DNA from: Aporhodopirellula aestuarii
GTDB lineage: Bacteria; Planctomycetota; Planctomycetia; Pirellulales; Pirellulaceae
Assembly: GCF_023701485.1 (NCBI RefSeq)
Contig: NZ_JAMQBK010000016.1
Coordinates: 1-64,000 of the forward strand
Length of the DNA: 64,000 bases
Direction of reading: 5' to 3'
The notes beneath the pieces are model-generated. The model did no database searches and had not been told where the DNA came from. It worked only from the letters and a program-made list of their open reading frames with translations. The position numbers and the translations under genes are program-made. Positions 37,783 through 46,626 of the stretch are shown one piece after another (position 1 is the first letter of the stretch; every line of letters begins with the position of its first letter).

Positions 37783-38817
37783 TTAATTCTCCACCACTCT
37801 CGCCACGAATGTAAGCTCGCCGATTGTTCCGGTCGCTTCCGCTCCGGCATCAAAATGGCTGCGTCGGGCAAAGCCAATCGCTAAGACACGAGGCTGCCCA
37901 CCATCCTGCGAGTCTATCCTCACGACGCTTGTGAGACGACCGACCGGTTTTTCTCCGCCCGCGAACAACTTGGTGTCCGGCCCTGGTGGAGGGCCATCAC
38001 CACCCCCCTCGATTGACCAGCTCACCAACTTCTTTTGGACCTGACCAAGGGCATCTAACCGAGCGATCGTTTCCTGGCCGAGGTAACAACCTTTCGTAAA
38101 AGAGATGGTTTCCTCCTCGCGGCTGATTTCTTGCGGAAGGTGCGTGTCGTTAAAATCAGTCCCGAACCAAGGGTAGCCAGCCGCCACCCGCAATTCTCGA
38201 AATCGATCATTCGCGACATCGCCTGCGAGTTCCGCGAAAGTGGCGTCGGTGGTACCTAACCTCCCGCCCAACGCGTCAGAGATCCCCCGGCTCGATACAT
38301 CGTCAGCCTTCTCGGTCAGAACCAGCAGGCCGGAAAACGGACTCCCCGTCCCGATCCAAGGCACCCCATATGTCGGAACCGACCGAACCTCTTTCGAATG
38401 ACCGCCGGAGGAATCACCACGAGGGTGCAGTGAGATTTCCGAACGATAGAGCGGGTGGGTATTCTTCTTGTCCGGGGGTCGGGCGACTCGCGTGTCTTTG
38501 GATTGAACGACCAACCAAGCCTGAAATTCTTCGTCGCGTACCTGCGGCACGGCATCTTCGCGGATGGTGTATCGATCCATTTGAGCGGCGATGACCGCTG
38601 ACTGACCGGCAGCACCGATCAATCGGTAGCCCTCATTGGTTCGGAACACCAACACGTGTCCGATGCATTTGCCTTTGACATTCGTGATGAATGTTTCAAC
38701 GCCCGGTCCGTTCGCTTCGAGCGATTTGACTTCGTTGGTCGTCAGGTTGTGCAAGATCGCCGCGGCATCTTTGCCGACGAGATCGAGCACGCTGAGGGGA
38801 GGCATTCGTAGAATCAA
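37783..38817 (-). CDS. ygfZ: Folate-binding YgfZ/GcvT-like protein
   Basis: A 344-residue protein of the YgfZ family (tetrahydrofolate-binding; helps maintain Fe-S clusters and MiaB-type enzymes). The diagnostic motif KGCYLGQETIARLDALGQV (about 240-258) contains the conserved K-G-C-Y-x-G-Q-E. The N-terminal MILRMPPLSVLDLVGKDAAAIL and the GcvT-like barrel are in agreement. It starts upstream of the ECF sigma gene (its stop lies five bases before the sigma start on the minus strand). This proximity is probably only co-transcription. About 100 residues in the middle diverge from typical YgfZ. Confidence 0.9.
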   Translation of the reverse strand: MILRMPPLSVLDLVGKDAAAILHNLTTNEVKSLEANGPGVETFITNVKGKCIGHVLVFRTNEGYRLIGAAGQSAVIAAQMDRYTIREDAVPQVRDEEFQAWLVVQSKDTRVARPPDKKNTHPLYRSEISLHPRGDSSGGHSKEVRSVPTYGVPWIGTGSPFSGLLVLTEKADDVSSRGISDALGGRLGTTDATFAELAGDVANDRFRELRVAAGYPWFGTDFNDTHLPQEISREEETISFTKGCYLGQETIARLDALGQVQKKLVSWSIEGGGDGPPPGPDTKLFAGGEKPVGRLTSVVRIDSQDGGQPRVLAIGFARRSHFDAGAEATGTIGELTFVARVVEN

Positions 38818-38946
38818 AATATGCGTCTCTCGTTATGGTAATGTTGCGGCCCCGGAATGCCCCTCCCGCCGACCGATCGCTTCGAATCGGCGATCGACGA
38901 CAACCTGGAGTCCGATGCAGGGGTTGTGACGTCTGTTCTCGCTTCG

Positions 38947-40185
38947 CTATCGCGAGGACATCAGTGACGTCTGCGTCTCTGCATGACCGTTGATTTGATT
39001 GATTAGCATTCGTAACCGTCCGAGTGAGCGACGGTTGAAGTTGAACACCAGCCGGGGATAAGCAGCGAGTTCCTTTTCGCCTGATTCCTCAGGCAACGGA
39101 CCTCGCTGCTCATAGGTTCCTTTTTTCACGATATCGGCAAAGTCCGTTCGAATCCGTTCAAGCACTTCGTCGCTCAACGGCGCCCGCAGTCGCAGCACCA
39201 GCTGATCACGAACGTATCGCATCGAGTGATACACCTTGTAGAAAGTCAGCAACTCATCGACAGCTTCGTCGACCGAATTGGTGATCTTGTACAACGAGAT
39301 GTCTTCGGGGCTGATCATTCCATTCTGCAGGAGCTGCTTTTGAAAGAACACGCCGAGGTCTTTCCAATAACTGCCCTCGGGATGATCCAGCAGAACGAGC
39401 GGGATCATCGTTTGTTTTCCCGTCTGCAACAATGTGAGCGTTTCACACGCCTCATCCAGGGTCCCAAAACCACCCGGCAGACAGACCACTCCGCTGCACT
39501 CTTTGACGAACATCAATTTGCGAGTGAAGAAGTACTTCATCGTAACGAGTTTGGGGTCGTTGTCGATGTATTCGTTCGCCCCCTGCTCGAACGGAAGCAT
39601 GATGTTGAGCCCCATCGAAGCGTCGCGACCGGCGCCTTTGTGGCCCGCTTCCATGATCCCGCCGCCGGCCCCGGTAATGACCATCCAGCCGTGAGCCGCC
39701 ATCCGCCGACCGAGATCCACGGCGGACTGGTAGTCAGGCTGGTCGGGAGCCGTCCGTGCCGAACCAAAAATCGTGACCTTGCGTCGTCGCCGATAGGGTC
39801 GGAACACCTGAAACGCGTATCGCAATTCTCGTAGGGTTCGCGACAGGATCTTGATATCGCCGCGAGCGGTCTCGTCACGTTCGAGTCGCTCGATCGTGTG
39901 CCGCATCACCTGAAAAAGATCTTGCGAATTCACTCGTGAAATCGGTTCATCGGCCGGTTGTGGGCGATGCAACTCGTCCTCGCCGATCGCCTCACTGGGC
40001 AGCCGCTGAATTTCCTCGCCTGGGTTATTTTTGCGAGGCCGACGTCGTCCTCGCGGTCGAGGTTCGCGGGCGGGCGGTGGTGTGGGCTCAGCAGGGGGTT
40101 CGGCAGCGGGCTCTGATGTGGCTTCCAGGGGCTTTTTCGTCGATCCGTCCTGATCAGATGGTGGGGGGGGCTCTGAGCGATTCAT
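38947..40185 (-). CDS. LOG family protein (TIGR00730-type)
   Basis: A protein of about 412 residues. The first 90 are Pro/Arg/Glu-rich and disordered (RGRRRPRKNN). The next 200 are a Rossmann-like LOG (lysine decarboxylase-like) domain with GGGIMEAGHKGA and PGGFGTLDEACE, the nucleotide-binding and catalytic motifs of cytokinin-nucleoside-5'-monophosphate phosphoribohydrolases and related purine-ribotide hydrolases. Bacterial members often act on AMP-type nucleotides; the true substrate here is unknown. The C-terminal ~90 residues are extra. Starting at ATG 40185 (the frame is open 12 codons upstream) gives a more typical beginning. Confidence 0.88.
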   Translation of the reverse strand: MNRSEPPPPSDQDGSTKKPLEATSEPAAEPPAEPTPPPAREPRPRGRRRPRKNNPGEEIQRLPSEAIGEDELHRPQPADEPISRVNSQDLFQVMRHTIERLERDETARGDIKILSRTLRELRYAFQVFRPYRRRRKVTIFGSARTAPDQPDYQSAVDLGRRMAAHGWMVITGAGGGIMEAGHKGAGRDASMGLNIMLPFEQGANEYIDNDPKLVTMKYFFTRKLMFVKECSGVVCLPGGFGTLDEACETLTLLQTGKQTMIPLVLLDHPEGSYWKDLGVFFQKQLLQNGMISPEDISLYKITNSVDEAVDELLTFYKVYHSMRYVRDQLVLRLRAPLSDEVLERIRTDFADIVKKGTYEQRGPLPEESGEKELAAYPRLVFNFNRRSLGRLRMLINQINGHAETQTSLMSSR

Positions 40186-40522
40186 CGTTGATCCTTTGTC
40201 AAGTTCTAGGCAATCCTGCATTCACGGCGATTCAAACAAAACGCCATTTAGACGACATTTCTCTTTTGGCGCAGATTCTACAGGGATCGCACGACCGGCC
40301 ACAGCCACACAACCCCAACAGTTAGGAAGCCTAGGAAGCCGGGGTAAGCTGCGGACGCCCGGGGGCCGCGTAATCCATGCAATCAGACGCATCCGAGCGA
40401 CCCGAGGAAAAGGAACTCGGTAGCTCAAGTTCCACCGAAATGGGTGCCGATGGTGGAGAGAGTGTCGACGAGGAGGGAACCTCGCCGAACACGTTCACCG
40501 ACTGGGGGGAAGACGACAAGGC
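40186..40522. other. Divergent promoter region
   Basis: 337 bases between the LOG-family gene (minus) and the two-gene SNF2 cassette (plus). An open plus-strand frame (40377-40721) lies out of frame with the unknown protein at 40523 and shows no recognisable domain. I see no clear promoter or operator motif. Confidence 0.35.
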
Positions 40523-41095
40523 ATGGGATCAAGCAAGGACGCTGCTGCGGCCACGACCATCGGGTATTTCACGACCGTGGAATCCGAACGCACAGGATGG
40601 ACCGGCGGGCTGCTGGTTCTCAATGGGGCCGGACGACCGCTCGAGTTTCAGTGCACATTGCCGATTCGGCCCTCGCGAGCCCATGAAATTCTATTCGGCA
40701 CGACCCTTCGCCATCATCTGATCAGCGAAGTGATCGGCCCCACGCTGCTGCAAAAGTGCCGTACCCCCATCTCGCTGCTGTGCTGCGGGCAAGCCGAAGC
40801 GGTCTCTCTGCAGGAAAATCTGCCGCCGTCGGCCGCCACTCTGCCGGGGAACTCCGCGGTTCGTTCCACCGTCGTGGCGATCATCCAACGCGATGATGAT
40901 AAACGGTCTCGCGAATTGGACGGACATTGCCGCATCGCGCTTGGCAATGCGAATTTGCACGTTGCGATGGAGTGCCTCGAAGACGCCGAAATTGCGATCG
41001 CGGGTTTGAACGATATCATCGACACCTTTGAACCGTTCGAACGCATCACTGAAGCGATCCGTGAAGCCCAGAGCCAGATGGCGAGGGCGGCGTGA
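40523..41095 (+). CDS. Unknown protein paired with SNF2 ATPase
   Basis: A 190-residue soluble protein without a recognised family. The N-terminal half is beta-rich (IGYFTTVESERTGWTGGLLVLNG), the middle has a Cys-Cys (LLCCGQAE), and the last 60 residues look helical. No signal peptide or membrane span. Its TGA (41093-41095) abuts the ATG of the SNF2 gene (41096), so translation should be coupled and the two products probably work together. ATG 40523 gives the best start; no upstream start in the same frame is better. The protein may be an adaptor or substrate-recognition subunit for the ATPase, but this is inference from gene order only. Confidence 0.7.
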   Translation: MGSSKDAAAATTIGYFTTVESERTGWTGGLLVLNGAGRPLEFQCTLPIRPSRAHEILFGTTLRHHLISEVIGPTLLQKCRTPISLLCCGQAEAVSLQENLPPSAATLPGNSAVRSTVVAIIQRDDDKRSRELDGHCRIALGNANLHVAMECLEDAEIAIAGLNDIIDTFEPFERITEAIREAQSQMARAA

Positions 41096-43060
41096 ATGTG
41101 GTTTCGATCCAAACCTGAACCAACGAACGGACAGTCTCCGGCAGCACCAACCATCCCGGTTGGCACTCTGCCTCCCGAACAGGCCACCGCTCCGCAGGCA
41201 CCAACCGGCACCCGGCCGACGTTGACGTGCGAAATCGACGAGATGCTCAGTTGGTCGATCTTTCCTGGCGACACGGTCTCCCTGGAAGGCACGGAGGACT
41301 CGGCAGACGTTGATACGTTTCACTTCGGCGGGTTCGAAGTGCAAACGCGATCGCTAGCGTTATCACCCCTGCAAACCACTCGGGTGCCGATCAAACTGCC
41401 GAAACTGCGTGCCGCCACCAACGGATTCCTATTTCCCGAAGCCGCGTCATGGATTCCGAAAACGCAAACCGCGACGACCGCTTCGGTTGCCGGCCGGATT
41501 GGGTCGGACGATTCCGGTGAGAACCAGTCGGCCAAAAAGCGGACTCGCAAGATCGGCAAGCACGCCCGGATCAAACCGCCCAACGATATCGTCAAGCTGC
41601 AAGACCGGCTTTACTATCTCTTGCAACCACCCCTCGACTTGCTCGTCGGCAGCGGACAACTGAACTTCCCGTTCGAACCATTTCCCTACCAACTCGACGG
41701 AATCGCGTTCCTGTTTCCAAGGTACGCGTGTGTCCTGGCCGACGAGATGGGACTTGGCAAAACGATGCAGGCAATCAGCACCATGCGAATGCTGTTGTGC
41801 AGCGGTGAACTGCGCAACATTTTGCTGGTCTGTCCCAAACCCCTGGTCAGCAATTGGTTGCGCGAATTCGGGGTTTGGGCTCCCGAGATTCCAGTCATGG
41901 CGATTGAGGGCAATGCGGCCAAGCGAGAGTTTCAGTGGCGCGCGACCAACGCGCCTGTAAAGGTCGCCAATTATGAATTGCTGATGCGAGACAAAGAGAT
42001 CGTGCTCGAAAGCGGGTTGCACTTTGATCTCGTTGCGCTCGATGAAGCGCAGCGAATTAAGAACAGCAATAACACGACCAGCGAAATCGTCCGCGCGATC
42101 CCACGAACACGTTCGTGGGCGTTAACCGGAACTCCTGTCGAAAACTCACCCGATGACCTCGTGGGCATATTTGACTTCCTTTCGCCCGGTTATCTGACCG
42201 CCGGCATGACGTTGCCTCAGATGGCCCGCGCCGCCGGAGACTATATCCTTCGCCGCACCAAAGACATGGTGCTCGAAGACATGCCGCCGAAACTCTTTCG
42301 TGACGCTGACATCGACCTAACCCCTGAACAATGGGCACGCTACGAAGCCGCTGAGTCGGACGGGATCATCCACCTCGAAGAACTCGAAGAATCGCTGACG
42401 ATCCAGCACGTGTTCGAACTCGTGCTACGGCTCAAACAGATCTGCAACTTTGATCCGGTCACCGGATCGAGCGCGAAATTGCAACGTCTCGAAGCTGACA
42501 TGGAAGAAGTCGCCGCAAGTGGTCACAAAGCGATTCTGTTTAGCCAATGGACCAAGACGATCGAGAAGATGCGTCCGACACTCGAGCGATTTGGCGTGCT
42601 GGAATATCACGGAAAAATCCCGCACAAGAAGCGGGAAACCGTCATCGACCAGTTCAAACATGATCCCGATAAACGCATCATCTTGATGAGTTATGGCGCC
42701 GGCAGCGTGGGATTGAACTTGCAGTTCTGTCGCTACGTGTTCTTATTCGACCGTTGGTGGAACCCGGCGATCGAAGACCAAGCGATCAACCGAGCCCACC
42801 GCATCGGCGCCGCTGGCAGCGTCACGGTGACTCGCATGATGGCCGCCGGCACGATCGAACAACGAATCGCCGCGGTGCTCGATCAAAAACGCGAGATGTT
42901 CGAAACCCTCTTCGCCGCCCAAGGCGAACCGGCCAGCACGCAGGACCGAGCCCCCACACCCGCCTCCAACAGTCCGCTAACCCGAACTGGCGGCCTCACC
43001 CGAGACGAAATCTTCGGCCTCTTCGACCTCAGAGCCCCCGGCGGCAAAAAAGTCGCATAG
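41096..43060 (+). CDS. SNF2/RapA-like DEAD/DEAH superfamily 2 ATPase
   Basis: A 654-residue SF2 ATPase of the SNF2 type. The first 190 residues are specific to this protein. Core motifs: DEMGLGKTMQA (Walker A, 216-223), LLVCPKPLVSNW, motif II DEAQ (316-319), LTGTPVENS, the C-terminal lobe with LFSQW, YHGK, DRWWNPAIEDQAINRAHRIG (motif VI). Enzymes of this type move along double-stranded DNA or displace proteins from it. It lacks HIRAN, zinc-finger or nuclease domains that would point to a defence or repair role. The last 40 residues are Pro/Ser/Thr-rich. It is directly downstream of the unknown 190-residue protein. Confidence 0.92.
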   Translation: MWFRSKPEPTNGQSPAAPTIPVGTLPPEQATAPQAPTGTRPTLTCEIDEMLSWSIFPGDTVSLEGTEDSADVDTFHFGGFEVQTRSLALSPLQTTRVPIKLPKLRAATNGFLFPEAASWIPKTQTATTASVAGRIGSDDSGENQSAKKRTRKIGKHARIKPPNDIVKLQDRLYYLLQPPLDLLVGSGQLNFPFEPFPYQLDGIAFLFPRYACVLADEMGLGKTMQAISTMRMLLCSGELRNILLVCPKPLVSNWLREFGVWAPEIPVMAIEGNAAKREFQWRATNAPVKVANYELLMRDKEIVLESGLHFDLVALDEAQRIKNSNNTTSEIVRAIPRTRSWALTGTPVENSPDDLVGIFDFLSPGYLTAGMTLPQMARAAGDYILRRTKDMVLEDMPPKLFRDADIDLTPEQWARYEAAESDGIIHLEELEESLTIQHVFELVLRLKQICNFDPVTGSSAKLQRLEADMEEVAASGHKAILFSQWTKTIEKMRPTLERFGVLEYHGKIPHKKRETVIDQFKHDPDKRIILMSYGAGSVGLNLQFCRYVFLFDRWWNPAIEDQAINRAHRIGAAGSVTVTRMMAAGTIEQRIAAVLDQKREMFETLFAAQGEPASTQDRAPTPASNSPLTRTGGLTRDEIFGLFDLRAPGGKKVA

Positions 43061-43362
43061 GCGTCAGTGAGAAACACGTAGCGAAGGTGAGTTAGGAAAG
43101 TGGTGTCAGTGACGGGAATCGGAAACCGACATGGACGCCTCCAATAACACCCACCGTCACCTCTCGCATTAGTTCACTCGGAATCCCGAACGACAGACTA
43201 CACGCGCGAGAACGCCTGAACTTGCAAACGTTGCCGAAGTGTTGCCCAATCCATGAGCAGATGCAGTACCGAATGGGGCGGCGTGGTGAAGATCGATGTT
43301 GGGGTGCGATTGTGGAACGCTGATCGGGCCGACCAATCACTCCAAGATCTGATCAACGGCGA
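43061..43362. other. Intergenic region between convergent genes
   Basis: 302 bases. A weak stem GTGACGG / CCGTCAC (about 43109-43158) could be a terminator for the SNF2 gene, although no T run follows. Nothing else is recognised. Small frames in it have no domain. Confidence 0.35.
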
Positions 43363-45876
43363 CTACAGTTCGGTGGCTCGGCTGACGTTGATCTGGCATT
43401 GCACTGGCGGCATGCCATCGGCTGAAGCGGAGAGTACGATCTCACCTGGTTCGCCATTATCCGCGACAATCGCCAGAGCTAGGCCATTGAAGGTCGTGAC
43501 AACGTTCTGTTGAAAACTCTCATGGCTCATCGGGTCGCCGTTGCCGACCGCGAGCAATCGTCCAGGACCTTCCACATTCAACGTCACCTTGGTCGCCGCT
43601 TTCGGAACGAAGTGCCCGTCCGCATCCTGGATGCGAATTGTTACATACGACAATTCGCGTTTGCCAGCAGTCAATTCGGATTGATCGGGCAACACTGACA
43701 TCGCGTTTGCGTCACCGGCAGTGTGCGTGACCGAGGTACGTACTACTTTGCCGTCCTTGGTCGCAACCGCTTTTAACTCGCCCGGTTGATACGGAACAAG
43801 CCATTCCATGTGCATGTCGTTCTCGGCTGTGAAATGTCGACTGCCGAGTGATTCACCATTCAAAAACAATTCAACGCTATCGCAGTTCGTGTAGCACCAG
43901 ACCGGGATCGTGGTGCCCTCCATCCCCGGCCAAGTCCAATGCGGAAGCAAATGAACCATCGGTTCCACGGTCCACTGGCTCTGGTAAAAGTAGTAGGTGT
44001 CTTTCGGAAAATGGCACAAGTCGATGATTCCGAAATTGCCCAGCACGCGAGGCCAACCACCGGATTCACCGATGTAATCAAATCCGGTCCAGCGAAACTC
44101 GCCCGCCACGAACGGCAGCGTCTTGCTCAATCGCCACGAGTCGCGGGCGGTAATCCGAACTCCTGCGTTGTCGTAAGAAGATTCATACCGATCATGAGTG
44201 TCGGAGAAGGCTTCTGCAGGAGTCAGGTGCGGCGGCTGGCTTTGCTTTTCGCGAAACCGGGACTGTGTTCGGTACTCACCGCGAGTCTGCAGAGTGTGAG
44301 GGACTTCCGATGCATAGATAAAACGATTAGGAAATTGCTCGTGATCGGCCTCGTATTGGAAACACGAACGACCACCGCCGTTGTACCCAACCAAGTCCAG
44401 CATCTCCGCGAAGCCACTTTCGTTGGCACCGGCAATAAAATTACAACCTGCCGTGACCGGACGAGTCGGATCCAGCTCGTGACAGAGATCACTCATCCGC
44501 TTAACCGTCTCGAGTTCACCGTGCTTTTGAGCCTCTGGCAATTCATTACCGATGCTCCACATGATCACAGAGGGGTGATTACGGTCTCGCAACAAATGAT
44601 CCGTGAGATCTTTTTCCTGCCATTGGTCAATGTACGCGGCATAGCCTTGTTGTGATCGACGACCGCAGACCAGCTTGCCGTCTTCAAATCCCCATCCAAA
44701 ACGCCACTTATCAAACGTTTCGTTGATGACCAGGAAGCCCAGTTCGTCGCACATCTCCAACAGTTCCGGAGGTGGCGGATTGTGGGCCGTACGAAGCGAA
44801 TTGCATCCCATTGCTTTCAACATTCGCAAGCGGCGGAGGAGGGCTTCGTCCCAAAGTGCTCCACCCAACGGTCCCAAATCATCGTGGTTGCAGACTCCTT
44901 TGAAGAGCATGCTTTTTCCGTTCAGAAAAAATCCCTGGTCAGGGTCAAACCGCATTTCGCGGACGCCAAAGGGGGTCTCGTATCGATCCGCTAAACGGCC
45001 TCCAGGCGCCGTGCCACTCGAATCTTCTGCATCAACTAATTCCGTTCGCAGCGTGTAGAGACTTGGCGAATCAGGTGACCACAACTTGGGATTGGGCAAT
45101 TCGATCGTTTGCGAGAGCACCTGCTCGGCACCACCGTCCAACTTCACGACATCACTGCCAGATGCCACAACGTTACCGTCCGCAGCAATGATCTGCTGTT
45201 TGACAATCACGTTCTTAGGCGCGGTATCGCTATTGTTGATCGACGTGTTAACAGCAACCGTTGCCTGCGACGATGTAATCGTTGGCGTGCTCACCTGAGT
45301 TCCCCACTGCGGCACGCGCAGATGGTCGGTCGTCGTCAACCAAACGTGGCGATAGACCCCTGTTCCCGTGTACCATCGCGATGACGGTTGTTTAGCGTTG
45401 TCGACGCGAACTTCCAAAATGTTCTCGTCATCAGCGGTGAGATACGGCGTCAGATCATAGTGAAAGCTGATATAGCCATACGGACGTTGACCAAGATGAT
45501 GTCCGTTGATCCAAACGTCGCTGTTCATGTAGACGCCGTCAAAGCAAATCGAAACCGCTTTGTCTTTGGCCCCCTCTGGCAAACGGAATGTCTTGCGGTA
45601 CCACCCGATTCCGCCAGGAAGATAGCCGCCCGGACCTCCGCTCTTGTTGGACTTGTCAAACGGCCCCTCGATTCCAAAGTCATGCGGTAGATCAATTCCG
45701 ATCCAGCCTTCCTGATCCAATCGTTGCTCGGCCAAGGAGTCCCCATCCAGTTCGCCATGGTGAAACGACCAGTCCCGATCGAAATTCTGACGCGACCTCG
45801 GACTGTCATGCGCCTCAGCGGTACGAACCGCGATGCCCGATCCCGCAATCAGGATCGCCAACAGCAGCCACCACAT
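43363..45876 (-). CDS. Glycoside hydrolase family 2 (beta-galactosidase-like), secreted
   Basis: An 838-residue enzyme cleaving beta-linked sugars. A signal peptide (hydrophobic MWWLLLAILIAGSG, cleavage near RTAEA) is followed by a sugar-binding jelly-roll (about 30-180), an Ig-like domain (about 190-300), the TIM barrel with acid/base E445 in SIGNELPEAQ and nucleophile E593 in GEFRWTGFDYIGE, and C-terminal DUF4982/Ig-like domains. The frame is open 107 codons upstream of the chosen ATG, but those residues look random and would bury the signal peptide. Beta-galactosidase is the usual activity of this subgroup; beta-glucuronidase or mannosidase is possible. Secretion suggests use of algal or other polysaccharides. 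Confidence 0.9.
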   Translation of the reverse strand: MWWLLLAILIAGSGIAVRTAEAHDSPRSRQNFDRDWSFHHGELDGDSLAEQRLDQEGWIGIDLPHDFGIEGPFDKSNKSGGPGGYLPGGIGWYRKTFRLPEGAKDKAVSICFDGVYMNSDVWINGHHLGQRPYGYISFHYDLTPYLTADDENILEVRVDNAKQPSSRWYTGTGVYRHVWLTTTDHLRVPQWGTQVSTPTITSSQATVAVNTSINNSDTAPKNVIVKQQIIAADGNVVASGSDVVKLDGGAEQVLSQTIELPNPKLWSPDSPSLYTLRTELVDAEDSSGTAPGGRLADRYETPFGVREMRFDPDQGFFLNGKSMLFKGVCNHDDLGPLGGALWDEALLRRLRMLKAMGCNSLRTAHNPPPPELLEMCDELGFLVINETFDKWRFGWGFEDGKLVCGRRSQQGYAAYIDQWQEKDLTDHLLRDRNHPSVIMWSIGNELPEAQKHGELETVKRMSDLCHELDPTRPVTAGCNFIAGANESGFAEMLDLVGYNGGGRSCFQYEADHEQFPNRFIYASEVPHTLQTRGEYRTQSRFREKQSQPPHLTPAEAFSDTHDRYESSYDNAGVRITARDSWRLSKTLPFVAGEFRWTGFDYIGESGGWPRVLGNFGIIDLCHFPKDTYYFYQSQWTVEPMVHLLPHWTWPGMEGTTIPVWCYTNCDSVELFLNGESLGSRHFTAENDMHMEWLVPYQPGELKAVATKDGKVVRTSVTHTAGDANAMSVLPDQSELTAGKRELSYVTIRIQDADGHFVPKAATKVTLNVEGPGRLLAVGNGDPMSHESFQQNVVTTFNGLALAIVADNGEPGEIVLSASADGMPPVQCQINVSRATEL

Positions 45877-46626
45877 CGTCGCGGGAGTCCCTGAGATTGT
45901 TATCTTTGCGGCAACAAATCTGACCACGAAATTCCACGCACCCGCCACCTTTTGCGGACAAAACATCGCTCTAAACCATCTAAGCAAACTACCCGCTAGA
46001 AGGGAGTACTTCTTAGGTGTTTTCACTGACTGATAGGCTGAACGAATCATAAGGCTCATCTCATTGAGTGTTGATTTGTACTTTCCATGCGGCCAAGGAC
46101 ATACAATGCGCACAAACGTCTCTTTAAGGCTTCGCTTAAGCGGAAATCCACCGGTTTCATGGGCCAGAATAAGATCACCAATTCGCCCTATTCGCAAGCG
46201 TCGATACCACGTAATCGCATAAGGGAAGCGAGCATAACCTAGGCCTGCTGTTAGAGTTCACGGATGTGTTCGCAGGAGATTGATCGCGTTGTTGCAGCGG
46301 CCCAGCGTCACAAAGGTTCCACGCAGGAGGGCACACGCCTCTCAGCGTCTTGGACGATTTGGGCCAAGCGTCATAGAACTTGCACACGTAGTCCTGGCCG
46401 CAACGTCCCAACCACGATCGGCTCAACGACCGCCGCGGTTTCCATCACAACAACGGTGGGCAAAGCTGTTTGGCTGAGCCAACGAATGGTCTTTTTAGCG
46501 GAACGACGCAAGCCGTCCGGTTCCGCGTCACCGGACGGCTTGCGCCGTTCCGCTACATTTGCAATCCCGTAGTAATTAAATCGATTCCCCCAGAAGCCGA
46601 TTTACGGGAAAAGAAGCGCTGTCCAC
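45877..46626. other. Gene-free region with repeat element
   Basis: About 750 bases between the GH2 gene start and the DUF1598 gene end (same direction). The first 320 bases are open in frame with GH2, but this is thought to be chance. A minus-strand frame at 46175-46426 (83 codons, ending in a Ser/Asn-rich part) has no recognised domain. The last 130 bases hold a large palindrome and sequences shared with the foldback element at 4.75-5.14 kb. Confidence 0.4.
46496..46555. repeat. 26-bp near-perfect inverted repeat
   Basis: Arms TAGCGGAACGACGCAAGCCG and onwards at 46496-46521 and its complement at 46530-46555 match at 25 of 26 positions around an 8-base spacer. The arm core GCAAGCCGTCCGGT resembles the GCGAGCCGTCCGGT at about 4914-4927 in the foldback element. 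Downstream it is followed by ATCGATTCCCCC (about 46580-46591) and CGCTGTCCA (46618-46626), both also found in that element in the same order, so the two are of one family. It lies just past the DUF1598 stop and may act as a terminator or be a non-autonomous mobile element. Confidence 0.8.

Noticed and set aside
43092-43340. Short minus-strand frame between SNF2 and GH2 genes
   Set aside because: No domain and no suitable start; it probably reflects intergenic sequence.
46175-46426. Minus-strand frame of 83 codons with several cysteines upstream of the GH2 gene
   Set aside because: No family, no start signal, and it ends in Ser/Asn-rich low-complexity sequence; might be a decayed repeat but unsupported.
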